This document shows, piece by piece, positions 10,501 through 18,675 of a stretch of DNA of 64,000 bases (position 1 is its first letter; each line of letters starts with the position of its first letter). Under the pieces are notes generated by a model, which was not told the origin of the DNA, did no database searches, and was given only the letters and a program-made list of their open reading frames with translations. Origin of the DNA: Pedobacter sp. PAMC26386 (GTDB taxonomy: Bacteria; Bacteroidota; Bacteroidia; Sphingobacteriales; Sphingobacteriaceae); contig CP060294.1 of NCBI GenBank assembly GCA_014302835.1, positions 2,505,067 to 2,569,066 on the forward strand. The letters are read 5' to 3'. The position numbers and the translations under genes were made by a program.

Positions 10501-10955
10501 GTTCCTTTTACTTTAACTCCTGCTCCAGGGATCCCCATCCCTTTCTCGTCCGTGACAATTCCGCGGATTACAATTGGCTCTTCTTTTTTAGATAAAACAT
10601 CATTTTTAGACAATAAAATCGTTTTATCAACTATATTATAAAAAATAGAAAGACGACCCAAACAAGATTTCAAGGCCTCTTCAATAGTCACCTCATGAAG
10701 GTTAACCGTGACTATTTCTTTGGCCGGATCAAAGTTATTACTCAAAAAGACATAACCTGTTTGTTTTTTTATCGCTTTTAGGACGGCAGAAAGTGGTTTG
10801 TTTTTCTGACGGAGTGTAATTTTCTGTGCTACAACACTGGCACTTGCCTGTACAAGGGCTATCATGAGGATGAAAGTGGTTAATTTCATTATCAATAGCA
10901 GTTTAGGGTATCTCCAATAAAAGGACATACCTGGTTTAAAAGCATTTATTTTCAT
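7575..10955 (-). CDS. susC: SusC/RagA family TonB-dependent receptor with STN signalling domain (PUL 1)
   Basis: 1126 residues. There is a long, basic N-terminal stretch, MKINAFKPG...YPKLLLI, then a signal peptide core ending SASVVAQ near residue 44. An STN (secretin/TonB short N-terminal) domain covers about 45-115 (LSAVLKAIKKQTGYVFL). A carboxypeptidase-regulatory-like domain lies about 128-205 (IVIRGIVTDEKGMGIPGAG). The plug follows at about 212-330 with the SusC signature AVYGVRGANGVILVKTKTG, and then a 22-strand-type barrel ending in LSLGLNVKF. SusC imports oligosaccharide across the outer membrane with TonB energy. The STN domain passes a signal to FecR anti-sigma factors, and that pair lies just upstream. 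The susD start is 12 bases downstream. Confidence 0.93.
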   Translation of the reverse strand: MKINAFKPGMSFYWRYPKLLLIMKLTTFILMIALVQASASVVAQKITLRQKNKPLSAVLKAIKKQTGYVFLSNNFDPAKEIVTVNLHEVTIEEALKSCLGRLSIFYNIVDKTILLSKNDVLSKKEEPIVIRGIVTDEKGMGIPGAGVKVKGTLASTSTDINGSFSITVPSAESVLIISYVGYQPQEVTVKNQKNLKIGLLPSDNALEEVAVVGFGTQRKVSLIGAQSTISSKELKQPVNSITQSLSGRIAGVVGVQRSGEPGRSTADIWIRGISTFGGNSSSPLVLVDGVERSIDNLDAEDIESFTVLKDASGTAVYGVRGANGVILVKTKTGKVGKTSIFLDYNEGVSTFTKRPEMADGITFMNLANEASVGRGLGEKYSQDYINKTASGVDPLLYPNVNWMKEIFNKYSRNRRANLNASGGVDNAQYYVSLAYYNETGFLKTDDLSQYNSSLDFKRYNFTSNLNLKLTGTTKMDLGLQGYASTGNYPGENTENIFGSAMDISPVEYPVMYPGNFIPGKASNGGFRNPYADLTRRGYRTEFENQLYTNLRLTQDLKALTQGLTATAMIAFDAKNNNNTKRSKRESTYFPDSSKPYNEDGTLNLIKTFNSGGNYLSYEPNRGGNRKLYNEAALNYDREFGKHRVGGLVLGYTQDYTNPYAGDFTSSIPERFVGIAARTTYSYDDRYFGEFNYGYNGSELFAPANRYGSFPAIGFGWIPSNEKFFAPLKKAISFLKFRYSIGTTGIGKISNENLVGRRFAYLTLVTDQAAGYQLGKNFSNSGGINVTDYGVDIRWAESRKQDLGMEIRTLNDNLSLMIDLFQEKRTGIFLQRQSVPGFIGLVNSPYGNLGVVDNKGIDATLEYNTKIGQVGIGLRGNLTYNKDVLVNDDRPTQKYPWMSHIGDNILSRYGYVAEKLFDNQAEIDASAAPGSKKLLKPGDIKYKDLNGDGLINDYDKTRIGRGDVPNLVMGFGFSVTYKGFGFSTLFQALQNSDIMLGGSAIYPFNGGGGLSNAFSNVTDRWTPENPRQDAFYPRLAYGEDQNFNNTQPSSWWVKDNSFVRLKSAQLSYNLPEKVSTRLHLKNMSVYLIGTNLLTFSKFKLWDPELLTGNGTKYPLTANLSLGLNVKF

Positions 10956-11283
10956 AAGCTCGCATTGTTTTTGATCGGTTATGAAGCTTGCATGAGCTTT
11001 TCTTCCTTTTTAAGCAATAAGCTCATGCAGGTTTCATACTTTTGATTGGGTTTGAGAAAAACAGAAATTGGTTCAGATTAATTTTTCCGAGTAGATCGGA
11101 TGGGTTGACTCAAATCTTCTGCCGGGCAATGGGTCCAATCATTGTCCGGCTTCGTATTTCCAGCCACCCTCGCAGCGTTGCTACGTTAAGGTAGGTGTTT
11201 CATCATGCTCATAAGTTTAAATTTGGTTAGGGAAATAGGTTGTTTTATTTTCTCTGGCGGTTCAGGCCAGAAAGTGGTTCATT
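10956..11283. promoter_or_regulatory. Leader region between fecR and susC of PUL 1, with hairpins
   Basis: These 328 bases carry no gene. Three foldable segments are visible: an 11-bp perfect repeat at 10989-10999/11019-11029 (core GCATGAGCTT); an 11-bp stem at 11121-11131/11140-11150 with one position that pairs only as G-U in a plus-strand RNA; and a 6-bp stem at 11253-11258/11266-11271 just after the fecR stop. A plus-strand TACTTTTG box (TAnnTTTG type) lies at 11037-11044. In Bacteroides, this interval of sigma/anti-sigma PULs is known to encode cis-antisense small RNAs that repress susC. A plus-strand RNA of that kind is possible here. Confidence 0.4.
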
Positions 11284-12561
11284 CTAATTTGGGGTGATCA
11301 CTATTTTTTTCCTTGCATTTTTATTATCCGGAGTCTCTATTCTAAAGTTTATTTTTGCGTAGCTCAAAATCTTCAGTGCTTTAGATGCATCCATATTCCG
11401 ATAAACTTCTCCAGTAAATTTATTGTTGGGTATTTTACCTTCATAGGCAATATCTACATTGTACCATCTTGAAAACTGGTTCATTATCATATAGATATTT
11501 GCATTTTCAAATTTAAACAGTCCATTTTTCCAGGCGATAGCTGTAAGGGGATCTACCTCGATAACTTGAATATCCTGGTTAACTAATGCCTGCTCACCGG
11601 GAGAAATAATTCGTTCAAATACCGCAGGGCGACGTACTTTCACACTTCCTTCTAATAAGGTAGTTGCTAAAATACCATCGTCTTCATAGCTGTTAACATT
11701 AAAATGAGTCCCTAAAACCTCTACTTCCTGTTTTCTGCTGACAACCACAAACGGGATATGTACAGCATTAACATTTACTTTCGCCACCTCGAAATAAGCC
11801 TCCCCCCTCAACTCGACTCTCCGTTCTTTTAAGGTGGTAAAAGAAGACGGATATTTTAAGGAAGAAGCCGCATTCAGCCAGACATGAGTACCATCTGGCA
11901 AAATCACCTGATATTGCCCACCAGCTGGAGTCGAAATTGTATTATAAAGTACTGGTAGTTTAGGATGCTGGGTAGATGAAGGAATTTCTTTAAGTTCATA
12001 TAGCAGTTGCCCATCCACGGTTTTCCTGATACTAACCCCCGCTTGTTCGGCAATTTTACCATTTGTGGCATCAGTTAATGATATTTTTGTACCATCGGCT
12101 AGTGTTAAAGTGGCTTTATTTCCTCCTGGAACTAGTTCGCCGTGATATTGACTATAAAGTATAGGTTTGTCCTGATTTTTTATAAAATACGTACCTATTG
12201 CCAGTACAAAGAGAAACAAAGCTGCCACAAGCAATTTTGTCCATAAAGGAAACAAGGTTTTAACTTCTTCAAAACTTCTTGCCTGAGGAATTTCAATTTC
12301 AGGCATTTCTGTGTACGGAAAAACACCCTTCAGAATATTTCTTTTCTGATCTTCTGCGAGTCCTTTCGAAAAAGTTCCTCCCTCGAGATATTTATCCATT
12401 AAATTATGCAGCATCTTTTTCTGATCATCCCGATTGACCAGTAAAAGAAATTCATCTGCTTCCTCTTTTGAAGCAGAACCGTTCATGTATTGATTGAATA
12501 AGAATTTTAATCTTGCCTGTTCAATGGTCATAAATTCAGCTCCCTTTAACAACACTGACAC
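11284..12561 (-). CDS. FecR family anti-sigma factor (PUL 1)
   Basis: Up to 425 residues. The 11th codon (Met, position 12531, starting MTIEQARLKFLF) is the more usual start. Residues about 1-95 form the cytoplasmic sigma-binding part. One transmembrane helix lies at about 108-126 (LLVAALFLFVLAIGTYFI). The periplasmic FecR domain follows, with TPAGGQYQVILPDGTHVWLN, ASSLKYPSSF and RRVELRGEAYFEVAK, then a C-terminal DUF4974 domain (MIMNQFSRWYNVDIAYEG) that contacts the STN domain of SusC. It holds the ECF sigma factor encoded 48 bases upstream until SusC reports substrate. The architecture is complete and ordinary. Confidence 0.92.
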   Translation of the reverse strand: MSVLLKGAEFMTIEQARLKFLFNQYMNGSASKEEADEFLLLVNRDDQKKMLHNLMDKYLEGGTFSKGLAEDQKRNILKGVFPYTEMPEIEIPQARSFEEVKTLFPLWTKLLVAALFLFVLAIGTYFIKNQDKPILYSQYHGELVPGGNKATLTLADGTKISLTDATNGKIAEQAGVSIRKTVDGQLLYELKEIPSSTQHPKLPVLYNTISTPAGGQYQVILPDGTHVWLNAASSLKYPSSFTTLKERRVELRGEAYFEVAKVNVNAVHIPFVVVSRKQEVEVLGTHFNVNSYEDDGILATTLLEGSVKVRRPAVFERIISPGEQALVNQDIQVIEVDPLTAIAWKNGLFKFENANIYMIMNQFSRWYNVDIAYEGKIPNNKFTGEVYRNMDASKALKILSYAKINFRIETPDNKNARKKIVITPN

Positions 12562-12609
12562 GATGAAATAGAAACCGGGGTAAGCGAATTGAAAATAAAA
12601 TCAACAACG

Positions 12610-13206
12610 TTATTTATTCATCAGAAAAAAAATGATCAGCATTGCATCCATATACTTAAAATGAGCCCTGATAGTTTTCAATGCCAATTTCATATGGGTA
12701 TGAACAGTTCCTGGAGAGATATTTAGTTTTGCGGCAACTTCTTCATATTTCAGTCCTTGTTCATGACATAGCTCATAAACTAATTTACGCTGTGGAGGAA
12801 GTTTATCGACTGCCGTTTTCAATATTTTTGCGGAATCGTTATAAAGCAGCAGATGTTCTGCATTGGTACCACCGGGAATCACCTGTTCTGTGAGCTCTAT
12901 CTCACTGAGTGCTTGCGCTGCCAATTTCTTTAAAACGGTGAAACTATGATTCCTGGTTGCCCGGTTCAGATAAGCCCCGAAATTCTCAATATGACTCAGG
13001 TTACTTCTATTTACCCAGATCCTGATAAATACATTTTGAACAATTTCTTCTGCATGTGTTTTTGAGCGTGTGAGCCTGATAGAAAAATCATAAACCAGCG
13101 TTTGATAACGTTCAAACAATTCTGTGAAGGCTTTTTGATCTCCGGCGGCAACCTTAAATATCAGATCACTTTCCAATACATTTTTGTATGGTCTTTCTGT
13201 GTACAT
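12610..13206 (-). CDS. ECF (sigma-70 family) RNA polymerase sigma factor (PUL 1)
   Basis: 198 residues, of the FecI-like ECF type common in Bacteroidota PULs. Region 2 spans about residues 20-90 (FTELFERYQTLVYDFSIRL, then AEEIVQNVFIRIWVNR). Region 4 is a helix-turn-helix near 140-180 (LPPQRKLVYELCHEQGL, YEEVAAKLNISPGTVHTHMK). A hydrophobic tail (MLIIFFLMNK) ends the protein, as is frequent in this subfamily. It is the first gene of the PUL 1 series and divides a 268-base divergent region with the GH16-like gene. Its expected role is to drive susC when released by the adjacent FecR. Confidence 0.92.
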   Translation of the reverse strand: MYTERPYKNVLESDLIFKVAAGDQKAFTELFERYQTLVYDFSIRLTRSKTHAEEIVQNVFIRIWVNRSNLSHIENFGAYLNRATRNHSFTVLKKLAAQALSEIELTEQVIPGGTNAEHLLLYNDSAKILKTAVDKLPPQRKLVYELCHEQGLKYEEVAAKLNISPGTVHTHMKLALKTIRAHFKYMDAMLIIFFLMNK

Positions 13207-13474
13207 TCGATTTTATCAGGGTAATATTTAGTTCAAAAGCTAATCAAAGTGAAATTTCCAACATTTGCCTGTTACGTAATACATCATACGTTATAAAGAT
13301 TTGCTAACCAATTTATAAGTAGTGGAATCTTTCTTAAAGTTTAAAAAATAAATTCATACCCTAACCATAATAAGTGGTAAAATAATATTTTGATATTCAT
13401 TACCCCTATGTGGTTAAATCTAAGTCAATAGGGTTAGTGAATCAACTAAACCTATAACCAAAAAACAAAAACGT

Positions 13475-14263
13475 ATGAAAAACATGTATTTTATTGCAAT
13501 CATTGCAATGCTGGCCATTTCTTGTAAAAAAGATCAAGCTTCTGGCAACACTGCTGTAAACAGCGGAGAGCAAGAGCTTGGTAAAAAATCAGTTAATGCC
13601 GTAAGTACCATTTTCTTTAGTGGGATCACCTGGAATATTAAAGATTTAGGAAACAAAACAGTTGGCCCAGGTCCCAATTACTGGGCAGCTAGCAGTGTCT
13701 GGGTTGATACACAAGGATTTTTGCATTTGAGATTAAAAAAAGACCCGGCTACAGGAAGATGGAATTGTGCAGAGATCTATTCTCAGCAGAAATTCGGATA
13801 TGGTTCTTATGTTTGGGAAATAGAAGGCCGTCCAGATCAGTTAGATCCAAACCTTGTATTTGGTTTGTTCAATTATAAAGATGGAGATGATGGACATCAC
13901 GAAGTCGATATTGAGTTTGCAAGATGGGGCAATTCACAATGGCCTAACTTCAATTATACTGTATACCCAGCTTATGGTGACCCTGAGACACGTTATTCAA
14001 AAACCTATGAATTAGCTTTAAATGGAACCTATAGCACTTACAAGTTTACCCGTACGAGTCAGATAGTATCTTATAAGAGTTATCATGGGCACACTCAAAA
14101 CGAGGCGAATTCTTTTTATGCTGACACTACACCCACAGGTTTCCCTGTAAGTACAGAAGCATTGCCAGTACACTTAAATTTATGGCTTTTTAGAGGTAAC
14201 GCACCCACTAATGGTCAGGAAGTAGAAATGATCGTTCATTCTTTTAAATTTACTCCACAGTAG
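13475..14263 (+). CDS. GH16-like glycoside hydrolase lipoprotein
   Basis: 262 residues. A lipoprotein signal ends at Cys17 (MLAISCKKD), predicting attachment to a membrane, probably facing the surface or periplasm. The mature part is a jelly-roll beta-sandwich with the GH16 active-site motif E-V-D-I-E at residues 143-147 (HHEVDIEFARWG): Glu143 as nucleophile, Asp145 assisting and Glu147 as acid/base. NCAEIYSQQKFGYGSYVWEI upstream is the conserved strand before the active site in GH16. Members cleave beta-1,3/1,4-glucans or galactans; which of these is not visible here. It is transcribed away from the PUL 1 sigma gene from a 268-base divergent region, so it may be co-regulated, but it is a single gene ending in a bidirectional terminator. 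Confidence 0.82.
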   Translation: MKNMYFIAIIAMLAISCKKDQASGNTAVNSGEQELGKKSVNAVSTIFFSGITWNIKDLGNKTVGPGPNYWAASSVWVDTQGFLHLRLKKDPATGRWNCAEIYSQQKFGYGSYVWEIEGRPDQLDPNLVFGLFNYKDGDDGHHEVDIEFARWGNSQWPNFNYTVYPAYGDPETRYSKTYELALNGTYSTYKFTRTSQIVSYKSYHGHTQNEANSFYADTTPTGFPVSTEALPVHLNLWLFRGNAPTNGQEVEMIVHSFKFTPQ

Positions 14264-14348
14264 TCATAAAGCCAAATAAGGAAACCGCTTCACCATTCAA
14301 TCCTTCAACATTCCCAAAGATATCAAAAAGAGGTTGTTTCATCAAATG

Positions 14349-14397
14349 ATGATGTGACCCCAAAAAATTAGACAAAAACTTTTGGGGTTCACATCAT
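14349..14397. terminator. Bidirectional hairpin terminator between convergent genes
   Basis: ATGATGTGACCCCAAAA (14349-14365) and its complement with one bulged base (14380-14397) make a ~17-bp stem with a 14-base loop. T-rich or A-rich flanks are present on both sides. It sits between the convergent GH16-like gene and the orphan lipoprotein gene, where a shared terminator is expected. The ACCCCAAAA...TTTTGGGGTT core also resembles ends of some IS3-type elements, but no transposase is near. Confidence 0.65.
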
Positions 14398-14413
14398 TTT
14401 TACAATGATTTAA

Positions 14414-15898
14414 TTACCATTGCTCCTCTCCCGGTGGATCATATACTGTTACCTCATCCAGGTTCGCTGTGAAAGTTTTCACCAAAACGGATTTTGGACT
14501 TCCATTGTTTGGAATGACATCAAAGACAACCCTTATCCCAACAACAAATAACCTCTGATTTTTGACCCCAATCAATGATCCTGTAAGATATGTCAAGTTT
14601 CCAACTGACTCAACTGTACCAGTATGATCTAAACCTTCAGTATAACCACTTAGAATCACTTCCGAATATCTTTGCTGTACAGTGGCAATATTTGTTACCG
14701 CTGGATTTAAATCAAAATGAAGTTTTGAGTAGTCTATAGAATAAACGTATGTACGTATGGCTGGCAAACCTGTGCTGGTAGTTGAAATATGAGTTGTTTC
14801 AATTACTGTAGGTTTGTTCGATAAATAGAACACTCCTAATGGCTGATTATATAATGGCACCCTGCCTTGTGCATTAGTTTGGTCATATCCTGGTGTATTG
14901 AAAACCTGACTGCCAATTAAAGCATTATTAGAGATCTTACCTGTTAAGGAGATTTGAGTATTAATTTTGAGATTTACATTATCCTGGCTGCCACCTGATT
15001 TACCTCCAAATATTCCGGAAAATAGTTTATCCACCAAACCACCAGCAACTTTGGTTAATCCTTTTGTTACCAAATCTTTAAAAGAAGAAAACAATGACGC
15101 ACCAATTGAAGGCTTTAATTTGTCAACATCTGAGCTCCCCTTTATATTTATCGATCCTCTGCCGTTCGCTGTAATATTTGGCGAGATAGTTAAGTCACCA
15201 CCAGGCAAAGTGATATTTCCCGTAATCGTTCCAATACTTGTACCATTGAGGTTAATGTTTGAAATTGTATTTGCGGTTACCGGCCACTGAAAACTTAAAG
15301 CAAATGGGTTTTTTAAAGCTAAATTCTTATCATACGCAATCTCATATTCAAAGGCATACCAGGTTGCATTCGCCAACTGCCATAATTCCAAAGTAGAAGC
15401 AGACTGCAGGTTTTGATTGAACTCAACTAAATCAGCTCCGGCGAAATTCATTAATGGAGAGTTCGCTACATCTGTACCTATGACTTTTAAAGTATGTGCA
15501 ATATTATCTGAGTTTACTGTAGTAGCACTTTTGTGATAATAGTACATTCTTAATAAGCCTCTGAATTTATTATACAGAATAAAATAGTAAACATCAGGAA
15601 TTTCTTTACTAGAGAATGTACTATAGACTAATTCCCATCCATCAACTTTCTTGAAATCCCCAGCTATTTCAGGAGAGAACTGTCTGCTGACACCAGAAGC
15701 CCAGGGGATTAATATTTGAGTTCCTGGCACTGTCGGCATCACACTAACTGTCTCCCAGTCAAATGATTCACTGGATATAGCATTCTGTGGCTTGGTTAAA
15801 GTGACAGAATGAACCTCAATCTGAGGTTTTTCCGTTTTCTTACATGCACCAATAGATACAATTAAGAATAACAATAATAAATAGTAGTTTTTTTTCAT
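14414..15898 (-). CDS. Orphan lipoprotein of unknown function
   Basis: 494 residues. The lipoprotein signal ends at Cys19 (IVSIGACKKTEK). I do not recognise a family. Residues about 20-210 are a mixed beta-rich region (WELVYSTFSSKEIPDVYYFI, WYAFEYEIAYDKNLAL). A short stretch of repeated small and polar residues (ITGNITLPGGDLTISPNITA) follows. Next comes a hydrophobic, glycine-rich amphipathic segment near 275-300 (FKDLVTKGLTKVAGGLVDKL, FSGIFGGKSGG). The remainder is beta-rich. The amphipathic segment suggests membrane or surface contact, but this is inference. The gene stands alone with a bidirectional terminator at its 3' end and about 270 bases of AT-rich non-coding sequence upstream. Confidence 0.7.
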   Translation of the reverse strand: MKKNYYLLLLFLIVSIGACKKTEKPQIEVHSVTLTKPQNAISSESFDWETVSVMPTVPGTQILIPWASGVSRQFSPEIAGDFKKVDGWELVYSTFSSKEIPDVYYFILYNKFRGLLRMYYYHKSATTVNSDNIAHTLKVIGTDVANSPLMNFAGADLVEFNQNLQSASTLELWQLANATWYAFEYEIAYDKNLALKNPFALSFQWPVTANTISNINLNGTSIGTITGNITLPGGDLTISPNITANGRGSINIKGSSDVDKLKPSIGASLFSSFKDLVTKGLTKVAGGLVDKLFSGIFGGKSGGSQDNVNLKINTQISLTGKISNNALIGSQVFNTPGYDQTNAQGRVPLYNQPLGVFYLSNKPTVIETTHISTTSTGLPAIRTYVYSIDYSKLHFDLNPAVTNIATVQQRYSEVILSGYTEGLDHTGTVESVGNLTYLTGSLIGVKNQRLFVVGIRVVFDVIPNNGSPKSVLVKTFTANLDEVTVYDPPGEEQW

Positions 15899-16170
15899 AG
15901 TTATAATTATAGATGGTTTATTATTTATTCATACAGACTGGTATTATTTATATTATAAATATATATTAACTTAAATTTATGTATTTAATATTATTAAAAC
16001 AATAAAAGCTTAACATTCAATTGATTCCAAGAAACTATTGAAGATATCGTCTTAACAATTTCGCCTATATCTTTATGAATTCCCTCAGTTGAATTGATAG
16101 TATAGATGATTTTCCTGATAAAGAATAATAATATTTTGTGCTATTTCTTTCCAATACAATGACATCTTCA

Positions 16171-17514
16171 TCAAAATCCACTGTCATCTAAGGCAAAAGT
16201 ATTTTTACGATCCTTCCATTTTCCCTGCGTAAAATCAGGAAAAGCCTGAGGCATATTCCCCTCCTGAATTGATTTTTCGGAGAGCGGCGTAATCACACTC
16301 ATCGTCAAAGAGTCATAAACATCAATCGGAGTTTGTTTGCGTTGTTTAACGGCCTCTACAAAAGCATTAAAAACAAACCAGTCCATCCCACCGTGTCCGG
16401 CTCCATCTGCCTGGTGCTGATATTTTTTCCATAACGGATGATCATATTTATCCGTCCAGAGTTTAGCACTATCCCATTCATCATAATTTTTGGATTCTCC
16501 TTCAATATAGATCGATTCCGCAACATCCATCCAAATCCCGTTTGTACCCTGTACTCTGAAACCAATTGAATATGGTCTTGGTAAATGTGTATCATGCGTT
16601 AAAGAGACAGTTTCTCCATTTGCACAGTTTAAAAGTGTAGTTACCACATCTCCATTTTTGAAATTTATGGCAGCGTTTTTATTACCGGGTGATACCTTTT
16701 CAATATACTTATTCAGTCCGCGTGATTTGGAAGCGAATGAAACCAAATTGGTAAACCGGTTACCCCTGTTAATGTCAATATAATTCATGACCGGACCGGC
16801 ACCATGTGTTGGGTAAATATCTCCATTCCTGTCTGCATTCCACTGTGTTCTCCATTGCGCTTCTCCACCAGTATCCGGCCCGAATTCACCTCCTTTCCCC
16901 TCAAAGCTTTTCCCGTCGTTAAACAAAACGCCTCTCAAATCATGTTCATATCCCCCCTCCAAATGGATCAGCTCACCAAAAACATTTTTTCTTACCATGT
17001 TCAGTACAGCAAGTACATCCCTGCGGTAACAGACATTTTCAAGCGTCATATAAGGTATTTTAGTTTCTTCATGCACCTTCAAAATCTCCCAATGATCCGC
17101 TACCGTAATACCTGCAATGACTTCACAACCAACATATTTACCAGCGCGCATAGCATCAATAGCCTGATCTTTATGAAACTGCCATGGCGTTGCAATAATC
17201 ACCCCATCCAGATCTTTTCGGTCCAGTAGTCTTTTATATGCATCCAGTCCACCGGTATATTCTGTCGGAAGCTTTTTCCCTGCTTTTACAAACTGCACCC
17301 GACAATATTTTAAAGAACTCTCCTGTATATCGCAAATAGCAACGATCTCCACATCCGAACGAAGCAGCCCTTCGGCAATATGATTACGTCCGCGTAAACC
17401 GACGCCGATATAGCCCAGCCTGATCTTATCTTTTGCAAACAATAATCCGGTTGGTAAAATGGTTAACCCCGCCAGCCCTACTGCGGTATTTTTAACAAAA
17501 TGTCTGCGATCCAT
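16171..17514 (-). CDS. Gfo/Idh/MocA family oxidoreductase, GH109 (alpha-N-acetylgalactosaminidase)-like
   Basis: 447 residues. The twin-arginine signal MDRRHFVKNTAVGLAGL predicts Tat export with bound cofactor. A Rossmann NAD site follows at about 33-46 (LGYIGVGLRGRNHI). The block LENVCYRRDVLAVLNMVRK, then GGYEHDLRGV, GGEAQWRTQWN and PTHGAGPVMNYI, is characteristic of GH109. GH109 enzymes use NAD+ in an elimination/addition mechanism to release N-acetylgalactosamine from glycans. It is the last gene of PUL 2, 2 bases after the sugar-kinase stop. GH109 plus a NahK-like kinase in one operon points to N-acetylgalactosamine as the sugar released and phosphorylated. Related dehydrogenases share the fold, so enzymatic activity is not proven by sequence alone. 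Confidence 0.83.
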   Translation of the reverse strand: MDRRHFVKNTAVGLAGLTILPTGLLFAKDKIRLGYIGVGLRGRNHIAEGLLRSDVEIVAICDIQESSLKYCRVQFVKAGKKLPTEYTGGLDAYKRLLDRKDLDGVIIATPWQFHKDQAIDAMRAGKYVGCEVIAGITVADHWEILKVHEETKIPYMTLENVCYRRDVLAVLNMVRKNVFGELIHLEGGYEHDLRGVLFNDGKSFEGKGGEFGPDTGGEAQWRTQWNADRNGDIYPTHGAGPVMNYIDINRGNRFTNLVSFASKSRGLNKYIEKVSPGNKNAAINFKNGDVVTTLLNCANGETVSLTHDTHLPRPYSIGFRVQGTNGIWMDVAESIYIEGESKNYDEWDSAKLWTDKYDHPLWKKYQHQADGAGHGGMDWFVFNAFVEAVKQRKQTPIDVYDSLTMSVITPLSEKSIQEGNMPQAFPDFTQGKWKDRKNTFALDDSGF

Positions 17515-17516
17515 AT

Positions 17517-18647
17517 TTATATCCCTGTTGATGATTTAATTGATAATTCACTGCTTAATACTGCTATGGTATTTTGCATTCTGGACGCATTTAGGTCCAG
17601 CATTTTTAACAATTGTAATTGCGCCTTTGCCCGTTGGAGGTTATGTTGCTCAAAGTTTATCTTGAAATACTTATCCCCATTGATATAATCCGTTAAAAAC
17701 CTGACAGCCTGCATATAAGGCAGCAATAAAACTCCTTTTAATAAAGAATCCACCTCGCTGGCTGTCAAGAACTGACCCGCTTCTTCTAAATAGCCTTGAG
17801 TATAAGCATCGAATAAAGACAGATTAAGCTGGATCTTTGATAGATCTCCTTCATCCTCTACTGTAGTATTGATGGTCGTACGGATGGCATCACCAAAATC
17901 ATAAGCTACATAACCAGCCATTACTGTGTCCAGATCAATCACATATTGTGCTTCATTCTTCCTGTTCAGTAATACATTATTAAACTTGGTATTGTTATGA
18001 ATAACCCGTTTTATCAGAATTTCTGCTTGTGCAGGTTCCTGAAAATACGACATAGAAGCAGCATAAGCCTGGATTATTTCTAATTCCTGCCTGACTTGCT
18101 GAACGCGTGCTGTAGCATCAGTTTCCACTGCTTTAGCTAATTGCTCCAAACGTTTTTCAATGTTGTGAAAATCTGGTATTACCTCATGCATCGTTTCCGC
18201 CGGCAGATCTGATAGCCTGGCTTGAAACTTCCCGAAAGCTTTCCCACCTTCATAAGCTTGTTTTTCTGTTTCAACCAAATCGTAGGTTCTGGTATTTTTA
18301 AGAAAATAACACATCCGCCAGTAATCTCCATTGTTGTCCTTGTAAAAATAAGGCCCGTCTTTGGTGACCAGCAATGTCAGTACTTCCTGATCAGGATTTC
18401 CAGATTCTTCAAGCACCTTCATTTTGAGATGATTAATCACCCGGTACATGTTATCCATCAATTCAGGCACATTTTTAAAAATCTGATGGTTGATCCGTTG
18501 CAATAAATAATTATGATCTTCTTTAACCAGGTTACTTAAATAGTAGGTATCATTAATATGACCTGAACCATAACTTTTAAGAGAGCCAACATCAACGTGA
18601 CATTTAAACTGGGAAGTAATCTCGAATAAGTTTTTTATTCTCTGCAT
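17517..18647 (-). CDS. Phosphotransferase, N-acetylhexosamine 1-kinase (NahK)-like
   Basis: 376 residues with the APH/choline-kinase fold. The N-lobe shows SLKSYGSGHINDTYYL and the ATP-lobe Lys/Arg region; the C-lobe has the Brenner-type loop and the metal site VIDLDTVMAGYVAYDFGD (Asp238, Asp240). Relatives such as NahK phosphorylate GlcNAc/GalNAc at C1, and the neighbouring GH109 gene supports this. One oddity is the loop HxDxxxxN, which reads H217-N-N-T-K-F-N-N224: the residue normally the catalytic Asp is Asn219. This could abolish or alter activity. The gene lies inside the PUL 2 operon between the beta-helix gene (28-base gap) and GH109. It is cytoplasmic, with no signal peptide. Confidence 0.78.
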   Translation of the reverse strand: MQRIKNLFEITSQFKCHVDVGSLKSYGSGHINDTYYLSNLVKEDHNYLLQRINHQIFKNVPELMDNMYRVINHLKMKVLEESGNPDQEVLTLLVTKDGPYFYKDNNGDYWRMCYFLKNTRTYDLVETEKQAYEGGKAFGKFQARLSDLPAETMHEVIPDFHNIEKRLEQLAKAVETDATARVQQVRQELEIIQAYAASMSYFQEPAQAEILIKRVIHNNTKFNNVLLNRKNEAQYVIDLDTVMAGYVAYDFGDAIRTTINTTVEDEGDLSKIQLNLSLFDAYTQGYLEEAGQFLTASEVDSLLKGVLLLPYMQAVRFLTDYINGDKYFKINFEQHNLQRAKAQLQLLKMLDLNASRMQNTIAVLSSELSIKSSTGI

Positions 18648-18675
18648 GAGGTAATAGTTTTTAAGATTTTATGAG

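Noticed and set aside
14349..14397. Insertion-sequence ends (ACCCCAAAA...TTTTGGGGT)
   Set aside because: The arms are only 14 bases apart, with no transposase or target-site repeat, and the position between convergent genes fits a shared terminator.
16070..16195. Small minus-strand ORF just after the GH109-like gene (GTG start, DFDEDVIVLERN, PqqD-like flavour)
   Set aside because: It overlaps the GH109 stop, has no ATG start in frame, is about 40 residues, and no peptide-modification gene is near.
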